Shown: one piece after another, positions 1 through 7,366 of the stretch
How the letters are laid out: each line of letters begins with the position of its first letter
Numbering within the stretch: position 1 is the stretch's first letter
From: an uncultured Microbacterium sp.
GTDB lineage: Bacteria; Actinomycetota; Actinomycetes; Actinomycetales; Microbacteriaceae
NCBI GenBank assembly: GCA_947503655.1
Contig: CANNEP010000004.1
Coordinates: 1-62,474, forward strand
Direction of reading: 5' to 3'
DNA length: 62,474 bases
Translations under genes and position numbers: made by a program
The notes under the pieces: model-generated
The model's input: the letters and a program-made list of their open reading frames with translations, nothing else
What the model was told of the DNA's origin: nothing
Databases searched by the model: none

Positions 1-351
1 TACGGCGGCGCGGAACCCTATCGGGCGGGAGAAGGCACCTTCACTTTTCCGAAGAAACAGCCCGCCGACTCCTTCGCTCTCGACGGTGACTGGACGATCG
101 AAACGCAGTTCGCGACTCCGACAACCCAGTCTGCGAGTGTACGACTGAACTACCGTGCAGCCGAGGTTCGGATGGTGCTCGCGGGGAGTGGAACCATCAC
201 CGTGCGGGATGAGAATGGCAAAGAACGCACGATCACCGTCGACGGAACCCCGCGGTCCTACGCACTTGTCGATGGTTCCGAGCTCTCCTCCGGCCGCCTC
301 ACCGTCGAGGTCTCCCCCGGCGTCCAAGCGTATTCCTTCACTTTTGGGTGA
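1..351 (+). CDS. dipZ: C-terminal end of DipZ-type cytochrome c biogenesis/thioredoxin-like membrane protein (5' truncated)
   Basis: The frame is open from base 1 and stops at 349-351, giving 116 residues that lack the start. The residues form the beta-rich carbohydrate-binding-module-like domain that closes DipZ proteins (YRAGEGTFTFP near the start, then LDGDWTIETQF and a VRLNYRAAEVRMVL strand pattern). In full-length DipZ this follows a CcdA-like membrane part and an extracytoplasmic TlpA/thioredoxin domain acting in thiol-disulfide exchange; those parts lie outside the window. The stop overlaps a GTG at the head of the sigK frame (GTGA), which suggests coupling. In Mycobacterium tuberculosis dipZ belongs to the SigK regulon, so finding it beside sigK-rskA supports the call. 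The identity rests on this terminal domain and the context. Confidence 0.72.
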   Translation, partial: YGGAEPYRAGEGTFTFPKKQPADSFALDGDWTIETQFATPTTQSASVRLNYRAAEVRMVLAGSGTITVRDENGKERTITVDGTPRSYALVDGSELSSGRLTVEVSPGVQAYSFTFG

Positions 352-983
352 TTCTTATGGCCGGAAGTGCGACCGCGTGGTGCATGCTGGAGGGGATGGT
401 CATCGACGGCGCGGAGATTGACGAGGACTCTCCGGCGAGAGATCTGGTCGGGGAGCTTCTGGTGCGCGTCGCGGCCGGCGACCAGGGAGCTTTCGCCGAA
501 CTCTACGACATGCTGTCGCCGCGCGTGTTCGCCCTCATTCTGAAGGTTGTTATCAACCGAGCACAGAGCGAAGAGGTGCTGCAAGAGGTCTTTTTGACCG
601 TGTGGCAATCCGCTGCGCGGTTCGCTCCGAACAAAGGACAAGGACGCACCTGGATCTTCACAATCGCCCACCGGCGAGCCGTTGACCGGGTGCGCTCGTC
701 ACAGTCCAGTAGCGACCGCGATATCGCCGCTGGCTTGCGAGACCTGAGTGTCGATCACGACAGCGTCGCGGAGCAGGCCGAACTCAGCATCGAAGGCGAG
801 AAAGTCGTTCACGCACTATCGACACTGCCCGATGCCCAACGCGAAACAATCGTGTTGGCCTACTACGGCGGCTACTCTCAGAGCGAGATCGCCGTGCTGC
901 TGCGAACGCCGCTCGGAACAGTGAAAACCCGCATGCGCGACGGTATTGCCAAACTTCGAACCACTTTGAGGGTGACGTTATGA
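348..983 (+). CDS. sigK: ECF RNA polymerase sigma factor SigK
   Basis: A 211-residue sigma-70 family ECF factor. Region 2 is visible around residues 45-95 (AELYDMLSPRVFALIL, EVLQEVFLTVWQ, ending TWIFTIAHRRAVDRVR). Region 4 is at about 158-205 (LPDAQRETIVLAYYGGYSQ, EIAVLLRTPLGTVKTRM), the helix-turn-helix that reads the -35 element. It directs RNA polymerase to a small regulon when released from its anti-sigma factor. The stop overlaps the next ATG (ATGA at 980-983), typical of a sigma/anti-sigma pair. The start is uncertain: the GTG at 348 overlaps the dipZ stop, while ATGs at 357, 384 and 396 are in frame and would also leave a full protein. SigK rather than another ECF subgroup is inferred from similarity to actinobacterial SigK and from the adjacent dipZ and rskA. 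Confidence 0.88.
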   Translation: MILMAGSATAWCMLEGMVIDGAEIDEDSPARDLVGELLVRVAAGDQGAFAELYDMLSPRVFALILKVVINRAQSEEVLQEVFLTVWQSAARFAPNKGQGRTWIFTIAHRRAVDRVRSSQSSSDRDIAAGLRDLSVDHDSVAEQAELSIEGEKVVHALSTLPDAQRETIVLAYYGGYSQSEIAVLLRTPLGTVKTRMRDGIAKLRTTLRVTL

Positions 984-1738
984 CAGAGAACGAGTTTGCT
1001 GAGCTCGCGGCCGGTCATGCCCTCAATGCGCTCTCGGTCGAAGACGAGCATCGCTTCCGCACGGCGCTCGCAGAGCACCCTGAGTGGGAGCTTGTCGCAA
1101 CTGACGCGGCGGCAACCGTAGCGGGCCTTGCCGCGGGCGTTGCCGAGGTTCCGCCACCCCCCGCGCTCCGTAGCGCGCTGCTCGACCAGATCGCGGTGAC
1201 GCGGCAAGACGGCGCGGTTGTAGACAGCCCCGTAGTCGAAAGCCTCGTCGCTGAGGCACCTCGCGACGTGAAGCCGCGTGCGTGGCGCCGTCGCTTGTTC
1301 GCGCTGGCGGCGAGCGTCGTACTTCTCGTCGGCATCGGAGTCGCCACCAGCACGCTCCTGACCAATATGAACCGCCCCGCAGCGGTCGTCGCGCTCGAAG
1401 AAGTACGGGCCGCCGACGATGCCGCCCAGGCCACGGCCGAGTTGCCATCGGGGGCGCAGGCAACCGCGTACTGGTCTGCTTCGCTCGCTAAAGCGGTGTT
1501 GGTCACCGAGGGCTTGGAAGAGTTGGAACCAGGTCAAGCGTACGAACTGTGGTTGGTGCGTGGCGAGACGCCGATTTCTGGCGGTGTTTTCACGACGAGC
1601 GGTGACGGCGAGGCGACGGCCGTCGTCGACGAACCGATGCACGACGGCGATGTCATTGCGGTCACGATCGAGGAGGCTGGCGGCTCCCCCACCGGCCTGC
1701 CAACGACCGATCCCATCATTGTGATCGCGACGACCTAG
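980..1738 (+). CDS. rskA: Anti-sigma-K factor RskA, membrane-bound
   Basis: 252 residues with the RskA layout. The cytoplasmic N-terminal anti-sigma part (about residues 1-100) contains the LAAGHALNALSVEDEHRF segment, is followed by a basic AWRRR stop-transfer cue, and leads into one membrane helix at about 106-128. The extracytoplasmic C-terminal RskA domain (about 140-252) carries the PGQAYELWLV and GGVFTTSGDGEA strands. Function: it binds and holds SigK at the membrane, and regulated proteolysis or redox change releases the sigma factor. The gene overlaps sigK by ATGA, so the two are made together. It is followed at once by a strong hairpin, which ends the operon. Confidence 0.9.
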   Translation: MTENEFAELAAGHALNALSVEDEHRFRTALAEHPEWELVATDAAATVAGLAAGVAEVPPPPALRSALLDQIAVTRQDGAVVDSPVVESLVAEAPRDVKPRAWRRRLFALAASVVLLVGIGVATSTLLTNMNRPAAVVALEEVRAADDAAQATAELPSGAQATAYWSASLAKAVLVTEGLEELEPGQAYELWLVRGETPISGGVFTTSGDGEATAVVDEPMHDGDVIAVTIEEAGGSPTGLPTTDPIIVIATT

Positions 1739-1758
1739 TTACGAGATGGCACGCGGAA

Positions 1759-1796
1759 ACGACGAAGGGCGCACCAGGAGGTGCGCCCTTCGTCGT
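1759..1796. terminator. Strong hairpin between rskA and tRNA-Lys
   Basis: A perfect 17-bp inverted repeat, arms 1759-1775 and 1780-1796 (ACGACGAAGGGCGCACC and its complement) with loop AGGA. There is no long T tract, but it sits between the convergent rskA (+) and tRNA-Lys (-) transcripts, so it probably stops both. The last base touches the tRNA discriminator position. Confidence 0.75.
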
Positions 1797-1868
1797 GGGC
1801 CCCATGGGGCTCGAACCCATGACCCGCGGATTAAAAGTCCGATGCTCTGCCAACTGAGCTAGAGGCCC
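1796..1868 (-). tRNA. tRNA-Lys (anticodon TTT)
   Basis: Read on the minus strand, the 73 bases start GGGCCTCTAGCTCAGTTGG and end GGGGCCCA. The D arm (AGCTCAGTTGGCAGAGCA), the anticodon stem-loop CGGACTTTTAATCCG with anticodon TTT, and the T arm ATGGGTTCGAGCCCCAT are all intact. The acceptor stem pairs with one T-G wobble. CCA is not encoded. Confidence 0.96.
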
Positions 1869-2020
1869 GTAGGTCCTAGCTTAGCGGGGCTCGAGACCTC
1901 CTCGTGACGTGTGTCGATGTTGTCGCCGGGAAAAGCGGTAGCACTGTGCCGTTCCATCGCAACAACGAGCGCGCAGAGCACTCCGATTCCCACAATTCCT
2001 GCAAACACAATTTCAGCCAT
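1859..2020 (-). CDS. Small single-pass membrane protein, unknown function
   Basis: 53 codons from ATG at 2018-2020, preceded by a good ribosome binding site (AAAGGGGG, 5-6 bases upstream on the minus strand). The N-terminal two thirds is one strong membrane helix (IVFAGIVGIGVLCALVVAM) followed by a short polar tail with MERHSATAF. The stop lies inside the tRNA-Lys gene (10-bp overlap). I do not recognise a family; the single helix plus short tail recalls KdpF-like or stress-induced micropeptides, but that is only shape. It is accepted because of the clear ribosome binding site and helix. The overlap with a tRNA is a reason for caution. Confidence 0.45.
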   Translation of the reverse strand: MAEIVFAGIVGIGVLCALVVAMERHSATAFPGDNIDTRHEEVSSPAKLGPTGL

Positions 2021-2199
2021 GACGTCCCCCTTTTTGAGCGTCTGCGCCGTGTCCCCTCGGCGCTTGATCAGTATTGCGTATTGGGGCACACCGAGTTCAA
2101 AAGATGTGCCTTGTCTCATGAAGTGTTCACGAAATGGCATTCGTCTCACACTGCCGTGAGCAAGGCTCCCACCTCAGCAATCCCGCGTACGCTGGAAGG

Positions 2200-2829
2200 A
2201 TGCCCGAAGCATTCCACAAACCCGTCAAACGCCCGAGCTCCATGTTCGACGTCGCCTTCGGAAGCATCGACCCCGCCGAGCATGCCCGCATCGCCCACGC
2301 GACCGCCACGGCCCTGCTGAGCCGCGTTCGCGCCGAGGCAGACCCCGACACCGTCACGAAACTCGTCGAGTTTACTGCGGTGCACGGCATCGAGACGATC
2401 GCTGAGCTCTGGTCGCAGTCCCCCGCTCGCTCGCTGCCGGGCGCGCTGTGGCGCATTTACCTGCTGCAGCTCATGGTGCACAGCGACCCCACGACCTCGG
2501 CGCTTCTGTACGAGCGCGGGCGCGTTGAGCTCGCCTCGGCTGACCCGGTGATCGCCGGCGCTCCGACCCCCGCGGGCCCCACTGAACTCATCAACCTCGC
2601 CGACACGATCCTGCGCGGCGTTTTCGACGGCGACTTCGCCAGCGCCCTCGAGCGTGCGGCATCGTTCTGCCGCGTCGAGGCCGCTGGCGCAACCCACGTC
2701 GCCGACGATTACGAAGCCACCGAGCCGCAGCGCGCGAGCGATCTCACGACCCGCGCCCTGCGCTTGTCGACATACGCCGCAGATTTGTCGACGACGGCAC
2801 GGCTGTGGCGTTCGGGCCTGCTGATCTGA
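2200..2829 (+). CDS. Conserved actinobacterial protein of unknown function
   Basis: 209 residues from ATG at 2200 (MPEAFHKPVKRP). The ORF extends upstream to 2134, but the upstream residues do not look like coding sequence. The sequence is helical and Ala/Leu-rich with no membrane segment or catalytic motif that I can name. The stretches PGALWRIYLLQLMVHSDP and AAGATHVADDYEATEP are typical of a family found throughout Microbacteriaceae. Members have often been labelled DNA-directed RNA polymerase subunit beta in databases; that label is not supported by anything in this sequence, which is far too short and lacks beta-subunit motifs. It is followed by the candidate small RNA, without a gene partner on the same strand. 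Confidence 0.75.
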   Translation: MPEAFHKPVKRPSSMFDVAFGSIDPAEHARIAHATATALLSRVRAEADPDTVTKLVEFTAVHGIETIAELWSQSPARSLPGALWRIYLLQLMVHSDPTTSALLYERGRVELASADPVIAGAPTPAGPTELINLADTILRGVFDGDFASALERAASFCRVEAAGATHVADDYEATEPQRASDLTTRALRLSTYAADLSTTARLWRSGLLI

Positions 2830-2901
2830 GGTTTTCTGCATTTGCAGAGCGGAACCATCGGCTGAGACGCGCGATCATGCATCGTTTCTGAGAATCTCGG
2901 G

Positions 2902-2931
2902 AATACATCCGGAGGTCAGGCGCGTTATGCT
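2902..2931 (+). promoter_or_regulatory. Putative promoter of the 2937 small RNA
   Basis: A -10 element TATGCT lies at 2926-2931, six bases before the start of the predicted RNA helix at 2937. The matching -35 is weak (AATACA at 2902-2907, 18-base spacer). The -10 position relative to the predicted 5' end is what makes this plausible. Confidence 0.4.
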
Positions 2932-2936
2932 TTATT

Positions 2937-3024
2937 GGCCGGGCCGCTAACCCCGGGCTCCAAAACTTGCCGCCGAGAGCGGCCTTCCGCCGAGAGGCGT
3001 TCAGCGGCTCGGTCTTAATTTTTT
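2937..3024 (+). ncRNA. Candidate structured small RNA with intrinsic terminator
   Basis: An 88-base unit between a gene end and the convergent pncA gene. Bases 2937-2947 (GGCCGGGCCGC) can pair along their whole length with 3004-3014 (GCGGCTCGGTC, two G-U pairs), closing an 11-bp terminal helix. Inside are two hairpins: GCCGC-CGAGA-GCGGC at about 2969-2983 and CGCC-GAGA-GGCG at about 2989-3000. The helix is followed immediately by CTTAATTTTTT. A -10-like TATGCT ends six bases before 2937. The 15-base 3' end GGTCTTAATTTTTTC is identical to the 3' end of the SRP RNA gene in this window. I cannot assign it to a known family; the SRP apical motif is absent. It could instead be an elaborate terminator of the upstream gene. 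Confidence 0.45.
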
Positions 3025-3031
3025 CTGCGGG

Positions 3032-3604
3032 CTATTCCGCAACGATCTCGGCGCCCGCGTGGCCCATTTCTTCGATCGCGTGTTGCGAGCTCTCGACGCC
3101 AACACCAGCGATCATCGCCGTCAGCACGCGCACATCAACGCCGTGCTCAATCGCGTCCAGTACCGAAGCACGCACGCAGTGGTCGGTGGCGATGCCAACC
3201 ACGTCAACCGACAGTACTCCGTGTGCGCTGACCAGCGAGGCAGCGGTCTCTCCCGCGTCGGTCTGGCCCTCAAATAGCGAGTAGGCGGGCTTACCCTGCC
3301 CCTTCTTCACGTGGTGCGTCACCGCCGAAACATCGAGGTCGGGGTGGTACGCCGCACCGTTCGTGTCAGCCACACAGTGCACGGGCCAGGTGTCGACGTA
3401 GTCAGGCTCGGCGGCAAAGTGTCCGCCGTTGTCACCTTCGGCGTTGTGCCAATCGCGTGACGCGATGATGAGTTCGTAATCCCCGGCGTGCGCTGCAAGG
3501 TGTGCACTCACCGCTGCCGCAACGGCGGCACCACCATCAACGCCGAGAGCACCGCCCTCAGTGAAGTCATTCTGTACATCGACGATAAACAGTGCGCGAG
3601 TCAT
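3032..3604 (-). CDS. pncA: Nicotinamidase / isochorismatase-family hydrolase
   Basis: 190 residues of the isochorismatase fold. It probably converts nicotinamide to nicotinate plus ammonia in NAD salvage, in the cytoplasm. The catalytic triad is visible: Asp9 in FIVDVQNDF, Lys100/101 in HHVKKGQGKP and Cys143 in GIATDHCVRAS. Metal ligands Asp51 and His53 (SRDWHN) and His76 (WPVHC) match the PncA iron/zinc site, which separates it from plain isochorismatases. The length fits PncA (about 185-215). It stands alone, minus strand, with its end facing the candidate small RNA. Confidence 0.9.
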   Translation of the reverse strand: MTRALFIVDVQNDFTEGGALGVDGGAAVAAAVSAHLAAHAGDYELIIASRDWHNAEGDNGGHFAAEPDYVDTWPVHCVADTNGAAYHPDLDVSAVTHHVKKGQGKPAYSLFEGQTDAGETAASLVSAHGVLSVDVVGIATDHCVRASVLDAIEHGVDVRVLTAMIAGVGVESSQHAIEEMGHAGAEIVAE

Positions 3605-3636
3605 GCTCTGAGCCTACGCGCAACCAATCCGATTGG

Positions 3637-4065
3637 TCAGCCGTCGATAATCATCAACGCAACAGACGTGCCCCCGCTCAAGACGAGCAGCGTCGCACTG
3701 GCTACGAGGGCTGCCATCGCGGGTCGGCGGGCGGGCGAGGCGGCCGTGAGCCGCACCGCACCGGTGCGCCCCGGTTGCACCCAGATCGTGGCCCGATCAA
3801 CCGCACCCAACTCCGCCGCCTGCGCGGGCGTCAAGATTGCCGCGCCCACGGTTCCGGCTCCGTCATCAAACCAGCGAGCAACGCGGGCCGGCCCTTCGGT
3901 CTCGAGCATCGCGTCAACCTGAATCCAGGTTTTCTGCTGCATCACGATGACCAGCACCATGATCGCGAAGAACCCGGTGGCGAGGGCGCCCAGCCATGTG
4001 AAAACGTCCGTCACGGCACCGAGCACATTGAGGGCATTATTCACCTGTAAATCGTATCGGAGCAC
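3637..4065 (-). CDS. Small membrane protein with two membrane segments, unknown function
   Basis: 142 residues from ATG at 4065. One helix lies at about 20-45 (VFTWLGALATGFFAIMVLVIVM) and a second near the C-terminus (AMAALVASATLLVLSGGTSVAL). The loop between holds a soluble domain of about 65 residues that starts WIQVDAMLETEG. A GTG at about 4047 (VNNALNVLG) would also serve as start, and no clear ribosome binding site decides. No enzyme motif is seen. It lies between pncA and tRNA-Thr on the same strand; membrane topology is the only functional inference. Confidence 0.6.
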   Translation of the reverse strand: MLRYDLQVNNALNVLGAVTDVFTWLGALATGFFAIMVLVIVMQQKTWIQVDAMLETEGPARVARWFDDGAGTVGAAILTPAQAAELGAVDRATIWVQPGRTGAVRLTAASPARRPAMAALVASATLLVLSGGTSVALMIIDG

Positions 4066-4144
4066 GAGGTGTTACCCCGAAACGCAGAGCGGCGGCGGCA
4101 CGTTTCGGCTCGCTCCGGCGCTCGATCGAGCGGCCGGGAAAAGC

Positions 4145-4172
4145 AAAGACCCCCGGCGGACCGGGGGTCTTT
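4145..4172 (-). terminator. Terminator after tRNA-Thr
   Basis: Perfect 12-bp inverted repeat, arms 4145-4156 (AAAGACCCCCGG) and 4161-4172, loop CGGA. On the minus strand it lies four bases past the encoded CCA of tRNA-Thr and is followed by TTTGCTTTTC. Confidence 0.8.
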
Positions 4173-4175
4173 CTG

Positions 4176-4250
4176 TGGAGCCACCTATCGGGTTCGAACC
4201 GATGGCCTTCCCATTACGAGTGGGATGCTCTACCACTGAGCTAAGGTGGC
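4176..4250 (-). tRNA. tRNA-Thr (anticodon CGT)
   Basis: Minus-strand sequence begins GCCACCTTAGCTCAGTGG and ends AGGTGGCTCCA with CCA encoded. The anticodon stem-loop CCCACTCGTAATGGG gives anticodon CGT; the T arm is ATCGGTTCGAACCCGAT. The acceptor stem is fully paired. Confidence 0.96.
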
Positions 4251-4370
4251 GTTCCAGTTCACAACTCACGTGGCGAACCTGAAATAGCCTAGCGCATATT
4301 TTGAACGTAGTTGAACACGACCTGCGCCCCGGGCGGGTCGAGGCGATCAGCCTCTCCCCGCTCGCAGCGG

Positions 4371-5939
4371 CTACTTGCAGGTGGTCTGGTCTGCGGGCGG
4401 CGTACCTTCCAGTAAAAACGTGTCGACGGCGGCATCGATGCAGGAGTTGCCCTGCCCGTAGGCGGTGTGACCCTCGCCAACACGCGTCAGCAGAACGCCA
4501 CTGGAGAGCTGCTCAGCGAGGGATACCGCCCACTCGTACGGCGTTGCAGGGTCATTCGTGGTTCCGACCACCAGGATCGGCGGTGCACCCTCAGCGGCAA
4601 TCTCACCGCGGGTGCCCGACGGCGGGTACGGCCATGCAGCACACGTGTCGCCACCCGACCAATACGGGGCAATCGTGGGCGCGTTCTCCTTGACGAACGC
4701 GTCGACCTCGTCGAGCTCGGCGTCGGTCATGTCTGCCGGGTAGTCCATACAGTTGTACGCGTTGAACGCCTCGGTCGAGTTGTCGGCGTAGGACCCAACG
4801 CCCTCGCGGCCGTTGTACACGTCGGCGAGGTACATGAGCGTGTCACCGGCACCCTCTTCGGCATCGGTGAGGCCCTGCCGCAGCACCGGCCACCAACCCT
4901 CTTGATACATCGCAGAGACGACGCCCGTGAACGCGGAGTCGGCGCCGAGCTCGCGCCCGTCGGCAAGCTTGAGCGGGCGTGCGTCGAGTTCGGCCAACAG
5001 CTCGCTGAGGTCAGCCAAGGCCTCATCAACGTCGCCACTGTACGGGCAGTCCTTCGCAGCGAGGCACCCCTCCATAAACGCGCGCAGGGCGCTTTCGAAT
5101 CCAACGGCCTGAATCTTGCCGACGTCAGCGCTCGGAATGCCCGGGTCGATCGCACCGTCCAGCACGAGGCGTCCCGCGCGCTCGGGGAAGAGCTTCGCGT
5201 ACGTGGCGCCGAGGAACGTGCCGTAGGAGAACCCGATGTAGCTCAGCGTTTCGTCGCCCAGCACACCGCGCAACACGTCAATATCGCGCGCCGAGTTCTC
5301 CGTCGTGATGTGTTCGAGCAGTTCGCCCGTGTTGTCGGCGCAGGCTTGAGCAAAGCTGGCAGCGTTCGCGTCGACTTCTTCGACCCATGCGTCGGTGTTG
5401 CGCTCGTTCTTCGGAATGTCGTACAGATACGCATCCATCTGCAGTCCGTCAAAGCACTTCACGGCCGTCGACGAGCCGACACCACGCGGGTCAAACCCGA
5501 TGATGTCGAACTGGGCACGCAAGTCTTTCGAGAACACGTACGTGGCAGCCGTCATGACGAAGTCGAAGCCGCTACCACCGGGGCCACCGGGGTTCATCAG
5601 CAGCGACCCCTGTGCCTCACCTGACGATGCCCGCAGGCGCACAACGGCGATCTCGATGTCGCCGGCCGACGGGTCGGCGTAGTTCATCGGTACCTGCACC
5701 ATGGTGCAGTCCATGTCTTTGTTGTCTTCGCACTGTTCCCACTTGAGGGTCTGGCCGTAGTACGAGACGAGCTCTTCGGCGACACCAGTGGTCACGGGCG
5801 CCTTGGTGGGAATCGGGGTGGGCCCCGCCGTGCCGCCCTCCTCAGGAATCATCGCGTACATGCAACCGGACAGCGCGAGCGCACTAATTGCAACACTGGC
5901 GATTGCGGCACCCCAGCGCCTCATGACCTTGGTTTTCAC
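4371..5939 (-). CDS. Secreted alpha/beta-hydrolase lipoprotein, tripeptidyl aminopeptidase (TAP) family
   Basis: 522 residues. The signal peptide ends in a lipobox, LALSGC with Cys26, so the protein is anchored on the outer face of the membrane. An alpha/beta-hydrolase core follows, with oxyanion motif MNPGGPGGSG at 115-124, nucleophile Ser238 in GFSYGT, acid Asp463 in GTTNDPATPYEWA and His491 in GEGHTAYG, and a TAP-like C-terminal domain. Many Cys residues in the export-side domain fit disulfides. Likely role: removal of N-terminal tripeptides or related peptides/esters outside the cell; the exact substrate is not shown. The start overlaps the holB stop (5936-5939), so it is the last gene of the topA-tmk-holB transcript. 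Confidence 0.88.
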   Translation of the reverse strand: MKTKVMRRWGAAIASVAISALALSGCMYAMIPEEGGTAGPTPIPTKAPVTTGVAEELVSYYGQTLKWEQCEDNKDMDCTMVQVPMNYADPSAGDIEIAVVRLRASSGEAQGSLLMNPGGPGGSGFDFVMTAATYVFSKDLRAQFDIIGFDPRGVGSSTAVKCFDGLQMDAYLYDIPKNERNTDAWVEEVDANAASFAQACADNTGELLEHITTENSARDIDVLRGVLGDETLSYIGFSYGTFLGATYAKLFPERAGRLVLDGAIDPGIPSADVGKIQAVGFESALRAFMEGCLAAKDCPYSGDVDEALADLSELLAELDARPLKLADGRELGADSAFTGVVSAMYQEGWWPVLRQGLTDAEEGAGDTLMYLADVYNGREGVGSYADNSTEAFNAYNCMDYPADMTDAELDEVDAFVKENAPTIAPYWSGGDTCAAWPYPPSGTRGEIAAEGAPPILVVGTTNDPATPYEWAVSLAEQLSSGVLLTRVGEGHTAYGQGNSCIDAAVDTFLLEGTPPADQTTCK

Positions 5940-7099
5940 GGTGTCCTTCCGGTCGTGATCGTCACCAGCAAGCTCTCCAGCGCGAGCAACGGAGCGGCAT
6001 TCTGTTCGATCGCGTCTCGCGTATCAGCAATGGCATCGAGTACCGCGAGTGTGCGCTCCGGCGGCCATACCGATGCGACGAACGAAATGTCGCCCTCCAG
6101 CTCACGATTGATCATGTCATCCGTGCGGCCAAACTGACAGAGCACAACATCACGAAACAGCGACTGCAGGTCGGTAAGCACACGGTCAATGCCGTCGCGC
6201 ACGCTACGAGTGGCGCGCTTCTTCTGCTCGTCTTCCAGCGCTTTCACCTGCGACCGGACGGCAGGCGGAACCGCGGCGCCGTCAGTAATACCGGCGGTGC
6301 GCAAAAGTTCGGCGTATTCAGCCGCATCTCGCTCGGTCGTCAGCGTCTTCGCGTCGTCGGTGGCAGCCTGCACAATCGCCGCAGACACCTCGACAACGTC
6401 GGCGACCGTGCGCGCACGCAACGTGTCACGCAGCGTCTTCTCCCGGCGCTCACGCGACACGGGGTTCGTGGCAAGGCGCTGTGCCATGCCAATGTGGCGT
6501 TGCGCGTGGCGGGCGGACTGCTCGGCGACTACCGGATCAGCCCCCGTGCGGCGAACGATCAACTCCGCAACATCGGCGACATCTGGTTCCGCCAGCCGCA
6601 CCATGCGCACGCGCGAGCGAATCGTCGGCAAGAGGTCGACGTCGCTTGGGGCACACAAAATCCACACCGTCTCGGGTGGCGGCTCTTCAAGAGCCTTCAA
6701 AATCGCGTTGGATGCCTGCTCGGCCATGCGGTCAGCATCTTCAATAACGACAACACGGTGGCGGCCAACGGAAGGCGCCAAATAGCTACGCGCGGCCGCC
6801 GCACGCACCTCTTTCACCGGAATAATGACGCCCTCGGTGCGCAACCGCACCAGGTCGGGGTGCGTGCCGGCGAGCACCTGCTGAATCGTGTGGTCATCGC
6901 CCGGGTTACGCGCGATGAGCGTCGCTGCGAACGCATACGCGAGCGTGGAACGACCGGAACCAGGAGGACCAGTAATAAGCCACGCGTGCGTCATCTCCGC
7001 CGGATTCGCCGCCGCATTCTTGAGCTGCTCGACAGCGGCAGGCTGCCCCCACACAGCAGCCCAGGCGTTATCGGCATGAGTAGCAGGCGCGGAAGTCAT
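5936..7099 (-). CDS. holB: DNA polymerase III subunit delta'
   Basis: 387 residues of the clamp-loader AAA+ family. The P-loop is modified as GPPGSGRST at about 44-52, and sensor/SRC-like ALEEPPPETVWILCAPS is at about 140-156. The Cys cluster of some delta' proteins is not evident. It is a structural subunit of the clamp loader that places the beta sliding clamp on primed DNA with delta and tau (dnaX is also in this window). It lies 267 bases after tmk, on the same strand, as in most actinobacteria. Its stop overlaps the ATG of the following lipoprotein hydrolase. Confidence 0.92.
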   Translation of the reverse strand: MTSAPATHADNAWAAVWGQPAAVEQLKNAAANPAEMTHAWLITGPPGSGRSTLAYAFAATLIARNPGDDHTIQQVLAGTHPDLVRLRTEGVIIPVKEVRAAAARSYLAPSVGRHRVVVIEDADRMAEQASNAILKALEEPPPETVWILCAPSDVDLLPTIRSRVRMVRLAEPDVADVAELIVRRTGADPVVAEQSARHAQRHIGMAQRLATNPVSRERREKTLRDTLRARTVADVVEVSAAIVQAATDDAKTLTTERDAAEYAELLRTAGITDGAAVPPAVRSQVKALEDEQKKRATRSVRDGIDRVLTDLQSLFRDVVLCQFGRTDDMINRELEGDISFVASVWPPERTLAVLDAIADTRDAIEQNAAPLLALESLLVTITTGRTP

Positions 7100-7366
7100 G
7101 CTCCCAGCCTAGACGGCACCACTGACAGCCCGCCGACTTCTGCAGAGACCCTCCCCACCCATCTCGTGTCCTGGTTCCGGAACCGCACGACCGTTACGCA
7201 CGATCAAAATCGGTACGCACGCAAAAAGTGCCACACCAGCCACTTCAGTCACAGCAGTCACACACGTGCGTGCATAACGGTCGTTCCACGTCGAAGTGGG
7301 GCGGAACCATGGGTTCGGGTGACGACGTGAGCTGGCGGCGGGGGCAAAAGCAGGGGCGGTCGAGCG
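7100..7366. other. tmk-holB spacer with long-range inverted repeat and a full motif palindrome
   Basis: No gene seen in these 267 bases, which is long for the inside of this operon. It contains the perfect palindrome GGTTCCGGAACC at 7173-7184, a further CGGAACCATGG near 7302, and an inverted repeat with arms 7187-7202 (ACGACCGTTACGCACG) and 7269-7284 (complement, 15 of 16 matching) around a 66-base loop. It could be a promoter for holB, an mRNA structure, or remains of an insertion. Confidence 0.5.
7173..7184. repeat. Full palindrome GGTTCCGGAACC
   Basis: Perfect head-to-head pair of the window-wide GGTTCCG element, intergenic in the tmk-holB spacer; preceded by T. Confidence 0.9.

Noticed and set aside
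2134..2829. RNA polymerase beta subunit label for the protein at 2200-2829
   Set aside because: Database tradition only; the protein has about 209 residues and none of the beta-subunit motifs.
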